This document shows, piece after piece, positions 6,954 to 8,078 of a stretch of 8,078 nt of DNA (within the stretch, counting starts at the first letter, position 1; each line of letters starts with the position of its first letter). The notes under the pieces were generated by a model, which saw only the letters and a list, made by a program, of their open reading frames with translations, searched no databases and was not told the DNA's origin. A program made the translations under genes and the position numbers. Source of the stretch: Planctomycetaceae bacterium (lineage in GTDB: Bacteria > Planctomycetota > Planctomycetia > Pirellulales > Thermoguttaceae); NCBI GenBank assembly GCA_031274385.1, contig JAISQH010000367.1, positions 1-8,078 on the forward strand, given 5' to 3'.

Positions 6954-6979
6954 TTTGTAAATTGAAAACAATTTACAAA
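6954..6979. terminator. Hairpin between convergent DUF6807 and queC genes
   Basis: TTTGTAAATTG (6954-6964) and CAATTTACAAA (6969-6979) form an 11-bp perfect stem with an AAAA loop, lying 45 bp after the DUF6807 stop and just past the queC stop. It is placed to end transcription from both sides. The T run that follows on the plus strand is short (ATTTTCT), and the minus strand has none, so termination strength is uncertain. Confidence 0.5.
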
Positions 6980-6986
6980 ACATTTT

Positions 6987-7700
6987 CTACTTCCCACTCC
7001 CCACTCCCCACTCCCCACTATATTTGATCGGATCGGCGATACCGAGTTCTTTGAAGGCATTGAGGCGGAGCAAACAGGATTCGCAATGTCCGCAAGCCAA
7101 ACCGGTTGAAGCCGGATCGTAACAAGTATGCGTCAAAGAGTAATCAACACCAAGCGAAAGACCAAGCCGAATGGTTTCCGTTTTGCTGAGCAACATCAAT
7201 GGAGCTTCGATGGTGATTTTTTGTGTGCTTTCGATTCCTGCTTTTGTTGCAAGATTGGCAAGAGTGGAGAAGGCGGACAAAAATTCCGGTCTGCAATCCG
7301 GGTAACCGCTGTAATCGACTTGTGAGACGCCGATATAAATTTTCGAGGCGTTGGAAGTTTCCGCCAACGCCAGAGCCAACGCCAGAAAGATGGTATTCCT
7401 TGCCGGAACGTAAGTATTGGGAATATGCTGACCGATCTTTTCCGGCACAATATCTTTTGGAACGGCGACATGGTCGGAAGTCAGGGAACTTCCGCCGAAA
7501 AGCCTCAAATCAACGGGCATCACAATATGCCGCGAAACACCGAGCCAATCCGCCACACGCCGTGCCGCGTCTAATTCGACACGGTGCCGCTGATTGTAAT
7601 TTATTGTCAACGCAAAAAGTTCGTTCCCTTCGGACTTGGCAACCGCTGCCGCAGTTGTCGAATCCAGCCCGCCCGAAAGCAGAACCACCGCCCGTTTCAT
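6987..7700 (-). CDS. queC: 7-cyano-7-deazaguanine (preQ0) synthase QueC
   Basis: QueC converts 7-carboxy-7-deazaguanine, ammonia and ATP to preQ0 in the cytoplasm, the step before QueF in queuosine tRNA synthesis. The product is 237 aa. The PP-loop ATP-binding motif LLSGGLDST is at 7-15. NYNQRH (34-39) and YVPARNTIFL (97-106) are conserved, and the zinc site is Cys193, Cys203, Cys206 and Cys209 in CYDP..GLACGHCESCLLR. ATG 7700 is preferred to 7703 because AAAGGAG then has 7-nt rather than 4-nt spacing. The normal protein end is DPIKY; the last ten residues (SGEWGVGSGK) come from a heptamer repeat that has run into the gene and now supplies the stop. The length otherwise fits the family (E. 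coli about 231 aa). No queD, queE or queF is adjacent. It is not the divergent QueC-like QatC, because all canonical residues are present. Confidence 0.96.
   Translation of the reverse strand: MKRAVVLLSGGLDSTTAAAVAKSEGNELFALTINYNQRHRVELDAARRVADWLGVSRHIVMPVDLRLFGGSSLTSDHVAVPKDIVPEKIGQHIPNTYVPARNTIFLALALALAETSNASKIYIGVSQVDYSGYPDCRPEFLSAFSTLANLATKAGIESTQKITIEAPLMLLSKTETIRLGLSLGVDYSLTHTCYDPASTGLACGHCESCLLRLNAFKELGIADPIKYSGEWGVGSGK
6993..7020 (-). repeat. Four heptamer repeats forming a G-quadruplex motif at the 3' end of queC
   Basis: Four adjacent copies of CCCACTC (the last ends in A). On the queC coding strand this gives G-runs of 4, 4, 4 and 3 with AGT loops, a full quadruplex motif inside the mRNA. 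The repeat encodes the C-terminal tail of QueC. Confidence 0.9.
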
Positions 7701-7707
7701 CATACAA

Positions 7708-7714
7708 CTCCTTT
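7708..7714 (-). promoter_or_regulatory. Ribosome binding site of queC
   Basis: AAAGGAG on the minus strand, 7 nt before ATG 7700 and 4 nt before ATG 7703. The spacing favours the second ATG. I see no preQ1 riboswitch consensus upstream. Confidence 0.7.
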
Positions 7715-7781
7715 CCGTTCTTTAATTGTATCCGGTTATCAATTTCATTGCGGCAATTAATTAGTTAATTAGTTATCGGGC

Positions 7782-7810
7782 ATTTTATAGGAAACAACGG
7801 AACAGTTCAA
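7782..7810 (-). promoter_or_regulatory. Possible promoter of queC
   Basis: On the minus strand, TTGAAC (7805-7810) is followed 17 nt later by TAAAAT, within TATAAAAT. This would start a leader of roughly 75 nt containing TAATTAAC/TAATTAAT repeats and the palindrome ATTGCCGCAAT (7747-7757). Motif match only. Confidence 0.3.
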
Positions 7811-7848
7811 GCGGCAAACCTGATTTTAGTCGCGCAGTGACGGCATGA

Positions 7849-7919
7849 TCAACAGATTTTGCAGATTGTACAGATTTTGACAAAGGAAACGAATCTGTTC
7901 AATCTGTAACATCTGTTGA
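7849..7919. repeat. Large imperfect palindrome built of 9-bp CAGATT units
   Basis: The arms 7849-7876 and 7892-7919 are inverted copies matching at 25 of 28 positions around a 15-bp centre (7877-7891). Each arm is itself three units with 9-bp periodicity, CAGATTnnn on the left and ATCTGTnnn on the right. Repeats of the ATCTGT type are often dispersed between genes in Planctomycetota and related phyla. It could act as a hairpin in RNA or as a REP-like element; no transposase is near. Confidence 0.85.
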
Positions 7920-8078
7920 AAAAAATTCCCTTACAACCGGAACCGGAAAAAATATTTTAGAGAACAACGGTTATTATGCCGAAGATTGCGGGGCGCGGTA
8001 GTGTTTTTTACCGCTTACTCAATGCGGGCTAAATTGATCGTGTTATGGAAGAAACGTCATCGGCAATTCAGTGGCATC
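7920..8078. other. Right edge, no supported gene
   Basis: An 18-codon frame at 7976-8032 and a frame starting at ATG 8045 that runs off the edge both lack ribosome binding sites. GCGGTA (7995-8000) can pair with TACCGC (8009-8014). A minus-strand frame entering from the right edge stops after 11 codons and could be the end of an outside gene. Confidence 0.3.

Noticed and set aside
7704..7800. preQ1 riboswitch upstream of queC
   Set aside because: The AT-rich leader lacks the preQ1-I loop and the A-rich tail next to the ribosome binding site.
7849..7919. CRISPR array from the repeated CAGATT units
   Set aside because: Units are 9 bp with 3-bp gaps and are inverted across a centre; there are no spacer-length unique segments and no cas genes.
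8045..8078. Plus-strand start codon with a frame running off the right edge
   Set aside because: Only 11 codons are visible and there is no ribosome binding site.

Overview
The window looks like bacterial accessory DNA next to ordinary chromosomal genes. A Planctomycetota genome, or one of its relatives, is the best guess. The reasons are an RHS protein with the core wording common in that phylum, a Tat-exported PmoA-family (DUF6807) protein, and a dispersed CAGATT-type palindrome. None of these proves the taxon. Composition is uneven: the RHS tip and the stretch from about 1350 to 3450 are very AT-rich, while the DUF6807 and queC genes are richer in GC.

Positions 1-2011, plus strand: the 3' end of an RHS polymorphic toxin gene, open at the left edge. 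Its RHS core ends at a DPSG motif and is followed by a glycine-rich hydrophobic segment. The extreme C-terminus has a His/Cys pair arranged as in caspase-fold (CHAT/C14-like) peptidases. A small four-helix membrane protein follows and is a candidate immunity protein, although nothing shows this directly. Positions 2012-2488 hold no convincing gene. On the minus strand at 2489-3127 is an unrecognised protein made of two similar halves, with an immunity-like look.

Positions 3364-5536, minus strand: a two-gene operon, ptuA then ptuB, joined by an ATGA overlap and ending in an 11-bp hairpin terminator. This is a Septu-type anti-phage module: an ABC/SMC-like ATPase with a Cys/His-rich HNH nuclease of the TIGR02646 type. 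The same pair also serves as the effector of some retrons, but there is no reverse transcriptase in this window. The 325-nt gap upstream of ptuA contains nested helices whose G-U wobbles fit a plus-strand RNA, and then three 10-bp phased A-tract repeats just before the next gene.

Positions 5862-7714: the Tat-exported DUF6807 gene (plus) converges with queC (minus), which makes preQ0 for queuosine and 7-deazaguanine synthesis. Between them lie a hairpin and a heptamer repeat that extends the QueC C-terminus and forms a G-quadruplex motif. Positions 7715-8078 hold a possible queC promoter and a large imperfect palindrome built of 9-bp units, with no supported gene.

Taken together, a toxin tip, a possible immunity gene, an unknown duplicated protein and a Septu operon sit side by side like a conflict or defence island, bordered on the right by metabolic genes.
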